From Pseudoalteromonas byunsanensis (GTDB lineage: Bacteria > Pseudomonadota > Gammaproteobacteria > Enterobacterales > Alteromonadaceae), in assembly GCF_001854475.1 (NCBI RefSeq), contig NZ_MNAN01000009.1:62001-126000 (forward strand): 64,000 bases of DNA, given 5' to 3'. Shown here piece after piece: positions 45,691 through 55,767 of this stretch; the first letter of the stretch is position 1; each line of letters starts with the position of its first letter. The notes beneath the pieces were generated by a model. That model saw only the letters and a program-made list of their open reading frames with translations. It had not been told where the DNA came from and did not search any database. The position numbers and the translations under genes were made by a program.

Positions 45691-45707
45691 GTTATTAACT
45701 AGATTTG

Positions 45708-45733
45708 TGAGGCCGCTCTATGCGGCTTTTTTT
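45708..45733 (+). terminator. Terminator after ppiC
   Basis: GCCGC/GCGGC with a 5-nt loop, then seven Ts. Confidence 0.9.
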
Positions 45734-45758
45734 ATACCTTGTTAGATAAGGAAATACT

Positions 45759-46337
45759 ATGCAATTGTACGGTTCTGATACCTCTCCTTATGCCCGCCGT
45801 ATTCGGATGTTCTGTGCACTTCACAACTTAAACGTTGATTACCAACATTTAGATATTTTCAGCGAAGCAGGCAAAGCTGTGTTAGTAGCCAATAACCCAG
45901 CAAGAAAAATCCCCTTTCTTGTGGATGGTGAACACACAGTTTGTGATTCTGGCGCGGTACACCGCTACCTTACAGAGAAATTTAACTTAGCTAAAATGAC
46001 CTATTGGCAAGAGAATCAGTTAGTCAATATTAATGCGTGTAATGACTCCTTGGTCGAGCTTCTGCTGTGTTCACGCTCAGGCTTTGATATTCAAAGCGAT
46101 GTTTTATTTTTTAATTTGCAACGAGAGCGTATTACGGCAGTATTAACCGATTTAAATGAACAATGTGTTAAAACTGATTTTTTAGACTGCGACTATTTGA
46201 AGATCAGTTTATACTGCTTGCTGGATTGGATCATATTTAGATCTTTAGCCGAGCTGGCACCCTACAACGCACTGCTGAACTTCTATGAAGTTCACAAAAG
46301 TTTACCGGGAACTACACATTCTGATCCAAGAATATGA
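45759..46337 (+). CDS. Glutathione S-transferase family protein
   Basis: A 192-residue GST-fold protein. The thioredoxin-like N-domain begins MQLYGSDTSPYARRIRMF, with Ser at the usual catalytic position near 9. NPARKIPFLVDGEHTVCDSG near 48-67 carries the cis-proline (KIPFLV) and the glutathione-binding DSGA. The helical C-domain is shorter than usual. Substrate unknown. It precedes the DUF2750 gene by 26 bp, so the two may be co-transcribed. Confidence 0.88.
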   Translation: MQLYGSDTSPYARRIRMFCALHNLNVDYQHLDIFSEAGKAVLVANNPARKIPFLVDGEHTVCDSGAVHRYLTEKFNLAKMTYWQENQLVNINACNDSLVELLLCSRSGFDIQSDVLFFNLQRERITAVLTDLNEQCVKTDFLDCDYLKISLYCLLDWIIFRSLAELAPYNALLNFYEVHKSLPGTTHSDPRI

Positions 46338-46363
46338 TGATCAAATCAAAGAGGTAAAGAATC

Positions 46364-46714
46364 ATGAACGACATTGAAATAGAGTCAGAATTAGTCACGT
46401 TTGTTGAGCAAGTGCGCAAAAATGATCAAATTTGGGCACTGGGCGCTGAAGATGGTGGCGTTGTAGTGTGTGAATCAAATCAATTTGAAGAAACTGATGT
46501 ACTCCTTATATGGGACAGTGAGCAAAAAGCGCAAGCACAGTGCAAAGATGAATGGCAAGATTACTCACCCGTTGCCATTGCTCTGGATGAGTTTTTGGAC
46601 GAATGGGTTGAAGATCTGAATGAAGATCAAGCCTTGTTTGGTTTGAACTGGAACGATGACAATGTTTGCGTAGAGATAGAGCCGGTAGGACTAGCCCGCG
46701 CGCTCGTTGACTAA
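46364..46714 (+). CDS. DUF2750 domain protein
   Basis: A 116-residue acidic soluble protein. The pattern of WALGAEDGG, LLIWDSEQKAQAQCKDEWQDY, LDEFLDEWVEDL and FGLNWN matches the DUF2750 family. Function unknown. It follows the GST-like gene by 26 bp and its end overlaps the convergent VOC gene by 24 bp. Confidence 0.82.
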   Translation: MNDIEIESELVTFVEQVRKNDQIWALGAEDGGVVVCESNQFEETDVLLIWDSEQKAQAQCKDEWQDYSPVAIALDEFLDEWVEDLNEDQALFGLNWNDDNVCVEIEPVGLARALVD

Positions 46715-47080
46715 CGCGATCAGTGTTCCTTCTATGGCGCGCACATATGCCTGTGCGCCTTCGCCTTTAACGCTAGGCGGCATTAACGGCTCTGCGCCAG
46801 CAATTACCGCTCTGTCATAACTTTCACTTACATTGTTACAACATAGAGTTAATTCAAAACCTAACGCAGGTTGTTTGGGTTGAGACCGAATGTAGCTTTG
46901 CTTAAACTGCGCCTGTGCCAAAGGATGAGATGCAAATCCCAAAATAACCTCACCACTGTCTATCTCACCATAATCACCGGACTCTGTTAAAGCTTGGGTA
47001 CTCAAGCCAAAAGCTTGATAATAAAAATCTAAGACTTCTTCTACATTGTCTACATATATAATCGTTTTTGCATAGCGCAT
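46691..47080 (-). CDS. VOC (glyoxalase/bleomycin-resistance) family protein
   Basis: A 129-residue metal-binding fold protein of the vicinal oxygen chelate superfamily. I chose the ATG at 47080 (MRYAKTIIYVDNVEEVLDFY), with a GGTGG ribosome site, over an earlier frame to 47170. AKTIIYVDNVEEVLDFYYQA and LGFELTLCCNNVSESYDRAV are the paired beta-alpha-beta modules. The reaction is not predictable. Single gene, ending inside the convergent DUF2750 gene. Confidence 0.85.
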   Translation of the reverse strand: MRYAKTIIYVDNVEEVLDFYYQAFGLSTQALTESGDYGEIDSGEVILGFASHPLAQAQFKQSYIRSQPKQPALGFELTLCCNNVSESYDRAVIAGAEPLMPPSVKGEGAQAYVRAIEGTLIALVNERAG

Positions 47081-47216
47081 GGTTACACCACCAGTAATAC
47101 CATTAGCCTTGTTCAAGACAGGCTTTGTTTTACTTAAGCATAAAATTAAAACAGAGCAAAATACAACCAAAGACTTCTATAACTTGAAGTTAAGTAAATG
47201 GAAATTATGTAGGCAT

Positions 47217-47246
47217 AAAAAAACGACACATTAAGTGTCGTTTTTT
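47217..47246 (-). terminator. Terminator after der
   Basis: ACGACAC/GTGTCGT with a 5-nt loop, flanked by A and T runs, 12 nt past the der stop. It can work on both strands. Confidence 0.92.
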
Positions 47247-47257
47247 ACGTGCAAAGA

Positions 47258-48733
47258 TTATGACTTATTGCGACTTTCTTTTGTAAATGCTCTGAGCTTG
47301 CGCTTTTGAGATAAAGTCATTTTATTACTACGGCTAGCATAAGGGTTATCCCCTTCTCGGAACTCTATCTTTATAGGTGTGCCCATAATGTTAAGCGCTT
47401 TGCGATAGTAGTTCATCAAATAACGTTTATAGCTATCCGGTAAGTCGTGAACCTGATTACCATGAATAACGATCCTTGGTGGATTATAACCACCAGCATG
47501 AGCATATTTCAGTTTTACACGGCGACCACGTACTAATGGAGGCTGATGATCTGCCTGTGCCATATCCATGATACGACGCAGCATGGCTGTGCTAATACGC
47601 TTGGTTGCTGACTCATAAGCTTCATTTACCGATTCAAACAAGTGACCAACGCCCGTGCCATGTAGAGCCGAGATAAAGTGTAAGCGAGCAAAATCAATAA
47701 ACCCTAAACGACGGTCAAGTTCAGACTTAATACGCTCTTTTACGTAGTCATCCAATCCATCCCATTTGTTCACCGCAATTACCAATGAACGTCCTGAGTT
47801 AAGAGCAAACCCTAATAAGCTCAAATCTTGATCTGAAATACCTTCTCTCGCATCAACAACCAACAACACAACGTTAGCATCTTCGATAGCTTTGAGGGTT
47901 TTGATAACAGAAAATTTTTCGACTACATCACTGACTTTCTTACGTTTACGCACACCTGCCGTATCAATAAGTACGTATTCACGCTCATTACGCGTCATCG
48001 GGATATAAATAGAGTCTCGTGTTGTGCCAGGCATATCATACACAATTACTCTTTCTTCACCCAATATACGGTTAGTCAGTGTTGACTTACCTACATTAGG
48101 GCGACCAATGATAGCAAGCTTAATTGGCTTATCTTCAAAACCAGACTTACCATCTTCGCCTTCACCTTCTTCACCCTCAAGATATAACTCAGCCAATTCA
48201 GCATCGTCTTGCTGTAGCTCATCTTCTTGACTGGCAAGCTCAGCAATAACAGGCTGTAAAGTCACCTCAAGTAATTGAGTCACACCCCGTCCATGAGCCG
48301 CAGCGATTTGATAAACTTCGCCTAACGCTAACTGGTAAAACTCCGCACAGCTTGAGTCTGCATCAATGCCATCTGTTTTATTAGCAACCAGAAAGCACTT
48401 TTTTTGCTGTTTACGTAAGTGTTGCGCTATGGCCTGATCAGCGGCATTCATACCCGCACGCGCATCAACCAGAAAGAGTACAATATCAGCTTCTTCAATC
48501 GCTAATAGCGATTGCTCGGCCATTTCTGTTTCAATACCTTCTTCAGAACCATCAATACCGCCAGTATCGACTACGATGAATTCGTAACCATCATAATTGG
48601 CTTGACCGTATTTGCGATCACGCGTCAGACCTGGAAAATCAGCCACTAAAGCATCTCTAGTACGCGTTAAGCGGTTAAACAGTGTGGATTTACCCACATT
48701 AGGTCGCCCAACAAGAGCGATCACCGGAAGCAT
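47258..48733 (-). CDS. der: Ribosome biogenesis GTPase Der (EngA)
   Basis: Double-GTPase needed for 50S assembly. The 491 residues hold two G domains: GRPNVGKST near 8 with NKTDG, and GRPNVGKST near 210 with [10 protein letters not shown] and NKWDGL. A C-terminal KH-like domain follows ([14 protein letters not shown] near 460). An acidic linker (EEGEGEDGK) separates the G domains. It is the last gene of the rlmN-to-der block. A hairpin lies between it and bamB. Confidence 0.97.
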   Translation of the reverse strand: MLPVIALVGRPNVGKSTLFNRLTRTRDALVADFPGLTRDRKYGQANYDGYEFIVVDTGGIDGSEEGIETEMAEQSLLAIEEADIVLFLVDARAGMNAADQAIAQHLRKQQKKCFLVANKTDGIDADSSCAEFYQLALGEVYQIAAAHGRGVTQLLEVTLQPVIAELASQEDELQQDDAELAELYLEGEEGEGEDGKSGFEDKPIKLAIIGRPNVGKSTLTNRILGEERVIVYDMPGTTRDSIYIPMTRNEREYVLIDTAGVRKRKKVSDVVEKFSVIKTLKAIEDANVVLLVVDAREGISDQDLSLLGFALNSGRSLVIAVNKWDGLDDYVKERIKSELDRRLGFIDFARLHFISALHGTGVGHLFESVNEAYESATKRISTAMLRRIMDMAQADHQPPLVRGRRVKLKYAHAGGYNPPRIVIHGNQVHDLPDSYKRYLMNYYRKALNIMGTPIKIEFREGDNPYASRSNKMTLSQKRKLRAFTKESRNKS

Positions 48734-48754
48734 AGACTACCTCTTTAATAAACA

Positions 48755-48781
48755 ACAAAAGGCTTCGCAAAGCGAAGCCTT
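48755..48781 (-). terminator. Hairpin between bamB and der
   Basis: AAGGCTTCGC/GCGAAGCCTT is a perfect 10-bp stem with an AAA loop, followed on the minus strand by an imperfect T run. It may lower read-through into der rather than stop it fully. Confidence 0.75.
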
Positions 48782-48806
48782 AACAAACTTAACTAAATAT
48801 TAAGTG

Positions 48807-49985
48807 TTACGGAATTTTTACTGCGCTGACTTCACCATCTCGGGTGTATAAAATCAGTTTATCATCAGCTTTTACTGGCTCAGTAAAAAAGCCCGAACTA
48901 TCAAACGATTCACGTGATACTAACTGACCTGATTGTTTATCAAGCCAATGAAGATTACCTTCTTGGTCACCCAAAACTATGTATTCGCCTGCTACTGTTG
49001 GGGCTGTTAAATACCAACCTCTAAGTGCCGGCTGGCTCCAGCGCTCAATACCAGACTCTTTGTCTAGGGCGTAGACCACTCCATCGCTGTCGACAATATA
49101 AATAATATTTAGATCTATGGTTAAATCGCGATAACTACTATATTCTCGCTTCCAAACCACATTACCGTTACGAACATCAACTGCCGCTAAATTACCATTA
49201 TAGCCGATTGCATATACTAACGCGCCGCTAACTACAGGTTTAGTATCGACATCCACCAAACGCTCAAACTCTGATGAACCTTTAGCCAAAGCAACGTCAA
49301 CGCTCCATGCACTGTAACCGTTTTCTGCTATTAGCACTGAAAGCTTGCCACTTTCCTCGCCAAACAGCACACCGCCATTTGCTGAAGTAGGAGAACTTAA
49401 CCCTCTTAGTGTAAGAGCTGGTACTTCTTGTTCATGGCGCCAACGCTCTTCTCCAGTATCAGGGTGCAATGCGAGTAACTTACCAGAACCCAAATTAACA
49501 TATATCAGTCCATCACCTGCGGCCGGAGATGAAAGTGCTTCACCTGGTACATTTTTGCGCCAAACTATCTCACCTGAATCTCTATTAATAGCAATCACTT
49601 CACCATGCTCAGAGCCGATGTAAATGTTGCCATAAGCCTGCAAAATACCACCTGATAACTTGGCGCTATCGTTGTCTTCCCACGGCCAAAATGCAGGTTC
49701 TTTGCGTGTGTCAGTCTCCCACAAAGTTTTACCTGTATTTGCATTAAGAGCTTTAACCTGCCCGTAACGTTCAGCCACAAATACCATATCTTGATACACG
49801 GCAGGCGTCAGTCGCGAGAAGTAATGTTCAACACCGCTGCCAACACTTTCTTGCCAAACGATCTGCGTTTCAAACTGGTTGGTTATTTGTGGCAATACCA
49901 GTTCATCTTCATCATCATCACTTGATGAACATCCTAACAACGACGCCATACATAGCGCCAAGGTTGCCATACTAAGCTTCTTCAT
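48807..49985 (-). CDS. bamB: Outer-membrane assembly lipoprotein BamB
   Basis: Beta-propeller lipoprotein of the BAM complex that inserts outer-membrane proteins. The 392 residues have a lipoprotein signal with the lipobox LLGC at residue 19 or so, then an acidic stretch. Repeated PQQ-like blades follow, for example VKALNANTGKTLWETDTR, VIAINRDSGEIVWRKNVPGE and LLALHPDTGEERWRHE. It starts 11 nt after yfgM. Order yfgM-bamB-der is conserved in gammaproteobacteria. Confidence 0.97.
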   Translation of the reverse strand: MKKLSMATLALCMASLLGCSSSDDDEDELVLPQITNQFETQIVWQESVGSGVEHYFSRLTPAVYQDMVFVAERYGQVKALNANTGKTLWETDTRKEPAFWPWEDNDSAKLSGGILQAYGNIYIGSEHGEVIAINRDSGEIVWRKNVPGEALSSPAAGDGLIYVNLGSGKLLALHPDTGEERWRHEQEVPALTLRGLSSPTSANGGVLFGEESGKLSVLIAENGYSAWSVDVALAKGSSEFERLVDVDTKPVVSGALVYAIGYNGNLAAVDVRNGNVVWKREYSSYRDLTIDLNIIYIVDSDGVVYALDKESGIERWSQPALRGWYLTAPTVAGEYIVLGDQEGNLHWLDKQSGQLVSRESFDSSGFFTEPVKADDKLILYTRDGEVSAVKIP

Positions 49986-49996
49986 GCTGATGACTC

Positions 49997-50617
49997 CTAT
50001 GCAGCTGGCTGAGCGGCTGCTAAGTCGTCTAACTTAATTTTCAGCAGAGTATTTGCATTACCAGATGACGCATCTAAAGCGGCTTGATACTGGCTTTTGG
50101 CCTGTTCTTTATCGCCCTTGGCTAAAAGTACATCACCTTTAATTTCAGCGATTTGTGCTTTAAAGCTCTCAGGCATAGGCTGATTTAAGGTCGCCATTGC
50201 CGCATCAAACTGTTGTTGTGCTAATTGAACACGAGCCAAGCGAGTTAATGCAGTTGCCTTTAATTCAAGACTAGCTACGTTATCAGCAGCCCACTGCAGC
50301 TTTTGCGCAGCTACATCAAGTTGCTCTTTATCTGCTGCTTCTTTCGCTGCAACGAATGCAGCTAAAACCGCATAACTAGAATCGGCATTCTCTTTAACAA
50401 AGTTCTCACTAGCCGCTATTACATCATCACTTTCAACAAATTTGTTGTAAGCATTTGATGCAGCTTCAGCTGTTTCGATTTGATTCTGGTTATAGGCTTT
50501 CCAGCCGTACAAACCACCAAGGCCAATCACTATGCCCAACGTCAACGACACACCATTTTCACGGAAAAATCGTTTTATGGCTTCTGCCTGTTGTTCTTCT
50601 GTTGAGTAAATTTCCAT
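49997..50617 (-). CDS. yfgM: YfgM, ancillary SecYEG translocon subunit
   Basis: Single-pass inner-membrane protein with a periplasmic TPR-like domain that links SecYEG to periplasmic chaperones. The 206 residues show YSTEEQQAEAIKRFFRENG at the N-terminus, one membrane segment (about 24-42), then alanine-rich helical repeats. It is 9 bp from hisS. The usual size is matched. Confidence 0.95.
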   Translation of the reverse strand: MEIYSTEEQQAEAIKRFFRENGVSLTLGIVIGLGGLYGWKAYNQNQIETAEAASNAYNKFVESDDVIAASENFVKENADSSYAVLAAFVAAKEAADKEQLDVAAQKLQWAADNVASLELKATALTRLARVQLAQQQFDAAMATLNQPMPESFKAQIAEIKGDVLLAKGDKEQAKSQYQAALDASSGNANTLLKIKLDDLAAAQPAA

Positions 50618-50626
50618 TCTAACCTC

Positions 50627-51904
50627 TTATACTGTCAGTGCTTGCAATAAGGTTTTCACCTCAGCTAAAGACACTGTAATTTGTTCTTTTTGTTCTCGCA
50701 GATACTTTACGGTGACTTTACCTTCTGCAAGCTCATCTTCACCCAAAATTAGGGCAACTAAAGCATCGCTTTTATCTGCGCGTTTTAATTGTTTCTTGAA
50801 ATTACCACCGCCGGCATGAACCATGACACGTAACCCTGACACATCAGTGCGCAACTGCTCAGCGATAACAGGCGCTTGAATGCTAGCTTTGTCACCCATT
50901 GCAGCAACATATACATCCGCACTACGGCGGATCTGACCCACACATTCAAGCTCTTGTAGCATCAGCACTAGACGCTCAAGACCCATGGCAAAACCTACTG
51001 CTGGGGTGGCTTTACCACCTAGCTGCTCAACGAGACCATCATAACGACCACCTGCACAAACGGTACCTTGTGCGCCAAGACTTTCAGTTACCCACTCAAA
51101 AACCGTGCGATTGTAATAGTCTAAGCCTCGAACCAGCTTTTCATTGACCTGGTATTCGACGCCAGCGGCATCTAAACGTTCACATAAATTTGCAAAATGT
51201 GCTTTTGACTCATCATCTAAGTGCTCTGACAGCTTAGGTGCATCAGCGAGTAGAGCTTGTACTTCTGGGTTTTTGCTATCGAGTACACGCAAAGGATTAC
51301 TATGCATTCGGCGCTTACTATCTTCATCAAGCTGCTCTTCATGCTGTTCTAAGAAGGCAACTAAGGCATCACGATATTGTGCTCGTGCTTCATTTGACCC
51401 CAAAGAGTTAAGCTCTAAGCGAACATATTGGCTAATTCCAAACTCTTTCCACAAACGTGCTGTCATTAGGATCACTTCAGCATCAATATCCGCACTGGCA
51501 ATACCGAAGGTTTCTACACCAAACTGATGAAACTGACGATAACGCCCTTTTTGCGGACGCTCATGGCGGAACATCGGACCCATATACCACAGGCGCTGTT
51601 CTTGGTTGTACAGCAACCCATTTTCGTTTCCTGCACGAACACACACTGCCGTCCCCTCAGGACGAAGCGTCAAGCTATCGCCACTTCGGTCTTCAAAGGT
51701 ATACATTTCCTTTTCGACAATGTCGGTCACTTCGCCAATAGAGCGCTTAAATAAATCGGTAGATTCAACAATTGGAAAACGGATCTCCTGATAACCATAC
51801 GACGCCACCGTTTTACGTAACGTATCTTCGACCTTCTGCCATATTTGCGTTGTACCAGGCAGACAATCGTTCATACCACGAACTGCTTGAATTTGTTTTG
51901 CCAC
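50627..51904 (-). CDS. hisS: Histidyl-tRNA synthetase
   Basis: Class II synthetase that charges tRNA-His. The 425 residues begin [32 protein letters not shown] and [20 protein letters not shown] near 112 are motif 2. [15 protein letters not shown] near 258 and [13 protein letters not shown] are the histidine-specific motifs, and the anticodon domain ends the protein. Translation starts at GTG 51904, with AGGA 6 nt upstream. A hairpin-forming leader and a TATAAT box lie just ahead. Confidence 0.97.
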   Translation of the reverse strand: MAKQIQAVRGMNDCLPGTTQIWQKVEDTLRKTVASYGYQEIRFPIVESTDLFKRSIGEVTDIVEKEMYTFEDRSGDSLTLRPEGTAVCVRAGNENGLLYNQEQRLWYMGPMFRHERPQKGRYRQFHQFGVETFGIASADIDAEVILMTARLWKEFGISQYVRLELNSLGSNEARAQYRDALVAFLEQHEEQLDEDSKRRMHSNPLRVLDSKNPEVQALLADAPKLSEHLDDESKAHFANLCERLDAAGVEYQVNEKLVRGLDYYNRTVFEWVTESLGAQGTVCAGGRYDGLVEQLGGKATPAVGFAMGLERLVLMLQELECVGQIRRSADVYVAAMGDKASIQAPVIAEQLRTDVSGLRVMVHAGGGNFKKQLKRADKSDALVALILGEDELAEGKVTVKYLREQKEQITVSLAEVKTLLQALTV

Positions 51905-51935
51905 TGAAATTCCTAAATAAATCTGTTTTTTATCA

Positions 51936-51982
51936 AAGCGATTGCCGCAAAGTACCGTATTTGCGTAAAAAATTAATCGCTT
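51936..51982 (-). promoter_or_regulatory. Nested stem-loop at the 5' end of the hisS transcript
   Basis: The outer arms AAGCGATT/AATCGCTT enclose inner arms CGCAAA/TTTGCG. The structure begins directly downstream of the TATAAT at 51983-51988, so it should form at the very 5' end of the mRNA, about 30 nt ahead of the start codon. Confidence 0.6.
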
Positions 51983-51988
51983 ATTATA
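51983..51988 (-). promoter_or_regulatory. Candidate -10 of hisS
   Basis: A consensus TATAAT on the minus strand, 78 nt before the hisS start. The -35 is weak. If used, hisS and the genes behind it have a promoter separate from ispG. Confidence 0.5.
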
Positions 51989-52071
51989 CCCAAACCGACT
52001 AAAAATGCGACCAACTAGCTAACCTAAGCACCCAGGTGCCCATTTACTGGTTACTGATTGGTATGAGTCGG

Positions 52072-53190
52072 TTATTCAACAATTTTGATATCTATCTCGC
52101 CCTGTTGTTCTTTTTTAGCAACAAATTCACGAACTTGGGCTTCTAACTGCTCAACTATATTGTCATTGTCGATGCGTAGTTTCTGGCGCTCGCCATTAAT
52201 ATATAAGCCAGAACGACGATTTGCTCCCGCCAGGCCAATATCACTTACTAAAGCTTCACCAGGGCCATTAACCACACACCCAATAACAGATACAGAGATC
52301 GGCGTAATAATATCTTCTAAACGCTCTTCTAGTTGGTTCATCGTGCTTACTACATCAAACTCCTGACGAGAACAACTTGGACAGGCGATAAAGTTAATGC
52401 CACGAGAGCGAATTCGCAGAGATTTTAGGATATCAAACCCTACTTTGATCTCTTGTACAGGGTCTGCCGCCAATGAAACTCGCAGAGTATCTCCAATCCC
52501 TTCGGCCAACAACATCCCCAAACCCACTGCTGATTTCACCGAGCCCGAACGAAACCCGCCCGCTTCAGTGATCCCAAGGTGCAATGGCTGGTCGATTTCT
52601 TTAGCAAGTAAACGGTATGCACCAACAGCTAAAAATACATCAGAAGCCTTTACGGACACTTTGAATTGATCAAAGTTAAGTCGCTGAAGAATTTCTACAT
52701 GGCGCATCGCTGATTCTAATAACGCTTCAGGCGTTGGCTCACCATATTTTTCTTGTAGGTCACGCTCTAAAGAGCCACCATTAACTCCTATGCGAATAGG
52801 AATATTGCGTTCTGCTGCCGCATCGACAACAGCACGTATACGATCCTCTGAACCGATATTACCGGGGTTAATCCGCAAGCAATCGGCACCGTATTCGGCA
52901 ACTTTTAAAGCAATCCGATAATCAAAGTGGATATCCGTGACCAATGGAATATCAACCTGTTCTTTAATACTTTTAAAGGCTTGTGCAGCATCCATGGTAG
53001 GCACTGATACACGTACGATGTCCGCCCCTGCATCCTGAATGGCTCTTATTTGTGCCACAGTTGCATCTATGTCAAGCGTATTGGTGTTGGTCATAGACTG
53101 TACAGCAATGGGGGCACCGTCTCCAATCGGCACATTTCCTACATTGATGCGGGTCGACTTTCTGCGTTTAATAGGAGATTCTGAAAACAT
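52072..53190 (-). CDS. ispG: 4-hydroxy-3-methylbut-2-enyl diphosphate synthase
   Basis: Iron-sulfur enzyme of the MEP isoprenoid pathway. The 372 residues match Isp[21 protein letters not shown] near 29, [20 protein letters not shown] and GVNGGSLE. The three cluster cysteines are in [11 protein letters not shown] near 270 and [11 protein letters not shown] near 305. It starts 6 nt after rodZ. A gap of 167 bp separates it from hisS. Confidence 0.97.
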   Translation of the reverse strand: MFSESPIKRRKSTRINVGNVPIGDGAPIAVQSMTNTNTLDIDATVAQIRAIQDAGADIVRVSVPTMDAAQAFKSIKEQVDIPLVTDIHFDYRIALKVAEYGADCLRINPGNIGSEDRIRAVVDAAAERNIPIRIGVNGGSLERDLQEKYGEPTPEALLESAMRHVEILQRLNFDQFKVSVKASDVFLAVGAYRLLAKEIDQPLHLGITEAGGFRSGSVKSAVGLGMLLAEGIGDTLRVSLAADPVQEIKVGFDILKSLRIRSRGINFIACPSCSRQEFDVVSTMNQLEERLEDIITPISVSVIGCVVNGPGEALVSDIGLAGANRRSGLYINGERQKLRIDNDNIVEQLEAQVREFVAKKEQQGEIDIKIVE

Positions 53191-53196
53191 GGATGA

Positions 53197-54120
53197 TTAC
53201 TCTGCTAACGGTAATTTGAATTTTGCTAAACGGTTTCGAGGAAGTGCCGATAGGTCGACTAGCTGACCATCAAGTTCAACATCAACAACCTGATGCTTAC
53301 CCAACACGACCGAAAAAGGTGCTTTACCATCAACTGTCATGGTATAGCCCGCTTTTTTAACACCAAAGGCAATACGCTCTTCTGTTGCATCAAAAATCTC
53401 GACCCAACTGTCATCTTTGAAGCGCATGACTATTGTGCTCAAAGAGGCATCTTTATTGTCTGTGGCACGCTGTGATACGTTCGGTTCAGAAGTATTCACA
53501 TTTGCAACTTCCTCACTGACGATCTCGTCCTCAAGATCACCTATGGTATCATTTTGTACCGCGGTGTTCTCACTTTCAGCAGTTATTTTTTGCTCATCGC
53601 CATCTTCAAGTGTCGCGCTATGCTCATCTAGGGAAGTTGTGTCATTCGCACTTGATATATCATCTGGCTTAACTACCGCAGCCTTTGGTTCAGCGGGTGT
53701 ATTTTCTACAGTACTGTTACTGCTTTGCCATACCCACACTCCTGATGAACCGATAACAAGCGCCAAAATAAGATAGCTAAATATCATTAAACGGTTATCG
53801 CTAGCTTCTTTTTCTGTGCGTCGTGAGAAACTTTGCATTCGCTTGGTCGCCTCTGGCGCTTTTGGTGCATCCATCAAAGCCAAAGTCTTTTCAACATCTA
53901 AATCGAGTAAGCCACAATAGCTCCTGATATAACCCCGCACAAAGGTCATGGGACCTAAATCTTGATAATCATCTTGTTCGAGTTTTGTTATCTGCAATGC
54001 TGTTAACTTTAGACGTGCTGACACATCTTCAATGCTTAACCCCGCAGCAACTCTCGCTGTATGTAGCGATTGTCCTGAGGTTGGAGTCTGTTCTTCCATT
54101 TCAATGTTTTCTTGTTTCAT
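53197..54120 (-). CDS. rodZ: Cell-shape protein RodZ
   Basis: Membrane protein that ties MreB filaments to the wall machinery. The 307 residues have an N-terminal helix-turn-helix (LSIEDVSARLKLTALQITKL near 28-47), a basic stretch, a single membrane segment (about 113-132), a long acidic Glu/Asp/Thr linker, and a C-terminal beta-rich DUF4115 domain (FKDDSWVEIFDATEERI). It overlaps the pilW end by 4 nt (ATGA type), so translation is coupled. Confidence 0.95.
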   Translation of the reverse strand: MKQENIEMEEQTPTSGQSLHTARVAAGLSIEDVSARLKLTALQITKLEQDDYQDLGPMTFVRGYIRSYCGLLDLDVEKTLALMDAPKAPEATKRMQSFSRRTEKEASDNRLMIFSYLILALVIGSSGVWVWQSSNSTVENTPAEPKAAVVKPDDISSANDTTSLDEHSATLEDGDEQKITAESENTAVQNDTIGDLEDEIVSEEVANVNTSEPNVSQRATDNKDASLSTIVMRFKDDSWVEIFDATEERIAFGVKKAGYTMTVDGKAPFSVVLGKHQVVDVELDGQLVDLSALPRNRLAKFKLPLAE

Positions 54121-55673
54121 AAAACGTAACTATCAGGGTCCACTATCAGAATCCCGTAACCTTCGGTTAAGGCCACATCGGGTGTTAACTCATTCCATCG
54201 CATTAAATCATCGATCAGCAGTCCGTGCTGAGTCGCAATTGTAAACAAAGTATCACCCGCTCTAATCGCGTGGGTGACTGCCGGATTATTTAAATAAACT
54301 TTTTGACCCGCGGCCACTTTATCCGATTCTTTTAAGTTATTCCAACGCAATAAATCAACCAGTTTTATATCGTATTTTACCGACAAACTGAATACATTTT
54401 CACCAGCATTCATAACATGGAACGGTACCCTTGGTACCTGAACTTTATTATTCACCAATGGCAGTTGGCTCGCAGCAATTTCACTTCCAGCGGGACGTAC
54501 TTTAACAACGGTGCCTGAATTTGGTATAAATTTAACTTCACCTGGTTCTGGCTCGTAAAATCGAACCTGACCCACCACCTGCTCGTCAGATAATGAAGCG
54601 TCGTAGTTCGGGTTTTTACCCTCTTTTTTGCTCGGTTTAGTCTCGTTATCGCGGTTCGAACCACTTTGTTCGCCCGCTATAGTAGTTTTACCGCCTGAAT
54701 GCGCTGTGAATTCAGTATCAGTTATTAAAGAAACACTGCTGCTCTTTGCTTGTACTGATGGATTTACTTCATCTTGTTGTGAAACGACCTTACGCTTAAT
54801 TTTTATCTGTGGCTTTTGTACAACATGAGAAGGAGCTTGCGTGATTGTTCTTAGTTGAGCCAAGCGGTACTGCTCTTTTAGTCGCACAAACTCACTATTT
54901 TCTAGCGCATTGTTGAGCACAACTTTTGCTTGATAAGACTCAGGGTAAGTCTGAATAAGCAAGTCAGAAACTTCTTGCGCCTTTTGTAAGTGCCCCATAC
55001 TGGTATGCAGCAAGTGCTGTAATAGCAGGCTGCGAGGTGAAATAAATCCCTTATCAGCATAATTTTGCACAACCGCCATTGCCTGATGTAAGTCACTTTT
55101 TGCATAAAACAACGCAGCTAAGCTTATCAACGCCGACTGACTACGACCATCATGATCAATGGCACTATTTAAATAGTCTTCAGCCTTGGTAAAATTATCT
55201 TGCTTAATGGCGCACAAAGCTAAGTTTTCGTAACTACGAGAGACTCTCAGATAACTTGGCACATCAATGGCTTTGAAAAACTGCTCTTGAGCAGTTTGAT
55301 ACTCACCAATGCGACACAAGAATGTACCGTAGTTATTCAATGTATTTGGGTTATTTGGGTCGATATCAAGCGCTTTTCGATACGCTTTGCCTGCACGTTC
55401 TTCTTCGCCAACCTGCTCATAGTAATATGCCAACGAATAATGACCTTGCGGCAATTCTGGCGCGAGCTGTAACGCTTTTTCAAGATTGTATTTGGCTTGG
55501 CTGTTATTACCCACTCTCAAATACTGCAACGCTAGGGTAATACGAGTTTTTGCAGCCTCTTGGTTATTTGCTTCACTTCTTACGTTTGGTTTATTTCGGG
55601 TCACTGAACTTGTCTCAGTCACACACCCCGCCAAAAGGCTTAAAACTATCGGTAAAATAAAGCAAGAACGCAT
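54117..55673 (-). CDS. pilW: PilW/PilF-type TPR lipoprotein with two C-terminal LysM domains
   Basis: Outer-membrane lipoprotein required to stabilise type IV pilus secretin multimers in related species. I chose the ATG at 55673; an in-frame ATG at 55697 is also possible. The signal peptide ends in LLAGC near residue 17. TPR repeats cover about 45-260 (AKYNLEKALQLAPELPQGHY; NNYGTFLCRIGEYQTAQEQF). A low-complexity linker follows, then two LysM units, near 430-475 (HVMNAGENVFSLSVKYDIKL) and 480-518 (HAIRAGDTLFTIATQHGLLI). At 518 residues it is about twice the usual PilF length because of the added LysM tail. It is followed by rodZ with a 4-nt overlap. Confidence 0.88.
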   Translation of the reverse strand: MRSCFILPIVLSLLAGCVTETSSVTRNKPNVRSEANNQEAAKTRITLALQYLRVGNNSQAKYNLEKALQLAPELPQGHYSLAYYYEQVGEEERAGKAYRKALDIDPNNPNTLNNYGTFLCRIGEYQTAQEQFFKAIDVPSYLRVSRSYENLALCAIKQDNFTKAEDYLNSAIDHDGRSQSALISLAALFYAKSDLHQAMAVVQNYADKGFISPRSLLLQHLLHTSMGHLQKAQEVSDLLIQTYPESYQAKVVLNNALENSEFVRLKEQYRLAQLRTITQAPSHVVQKPQIKIKRKVVSQQDEVNPSVQAKSSSVSLITDTEFTAHSGGKTTIAGEQSGSNRDNETKPSKKEGKNPNYDASLSDEQVVGQVRFYEPEPGEVKFIPNSGTVVKVRPAGSEIAASQLPLVNNKVQVPRVPFHVMNAGENVFSLSVKYDIKLVDLLRWNNLKESDKVAAGQKVYLNNPAVTHAIRAGDTLFTIATQHGLLIDDLMRWNELTPDVALTEGYGILIVDPDSYVL

Positions 55674-55767
55674 GCACCACCCATCATGTAATAACATTGT
55701 GCCCTTATACTACCTAAAAGTCCTTATGATTCATCTATTTTTTATCATAAGGACAACTTTTTTGGCG

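Noticed and set aside
47081-47170. 30-codon extension of the VOC protein.
   Set aside because: The internal ATG at 47080 has a better ribosome site and begins exactly at the conserved domain.
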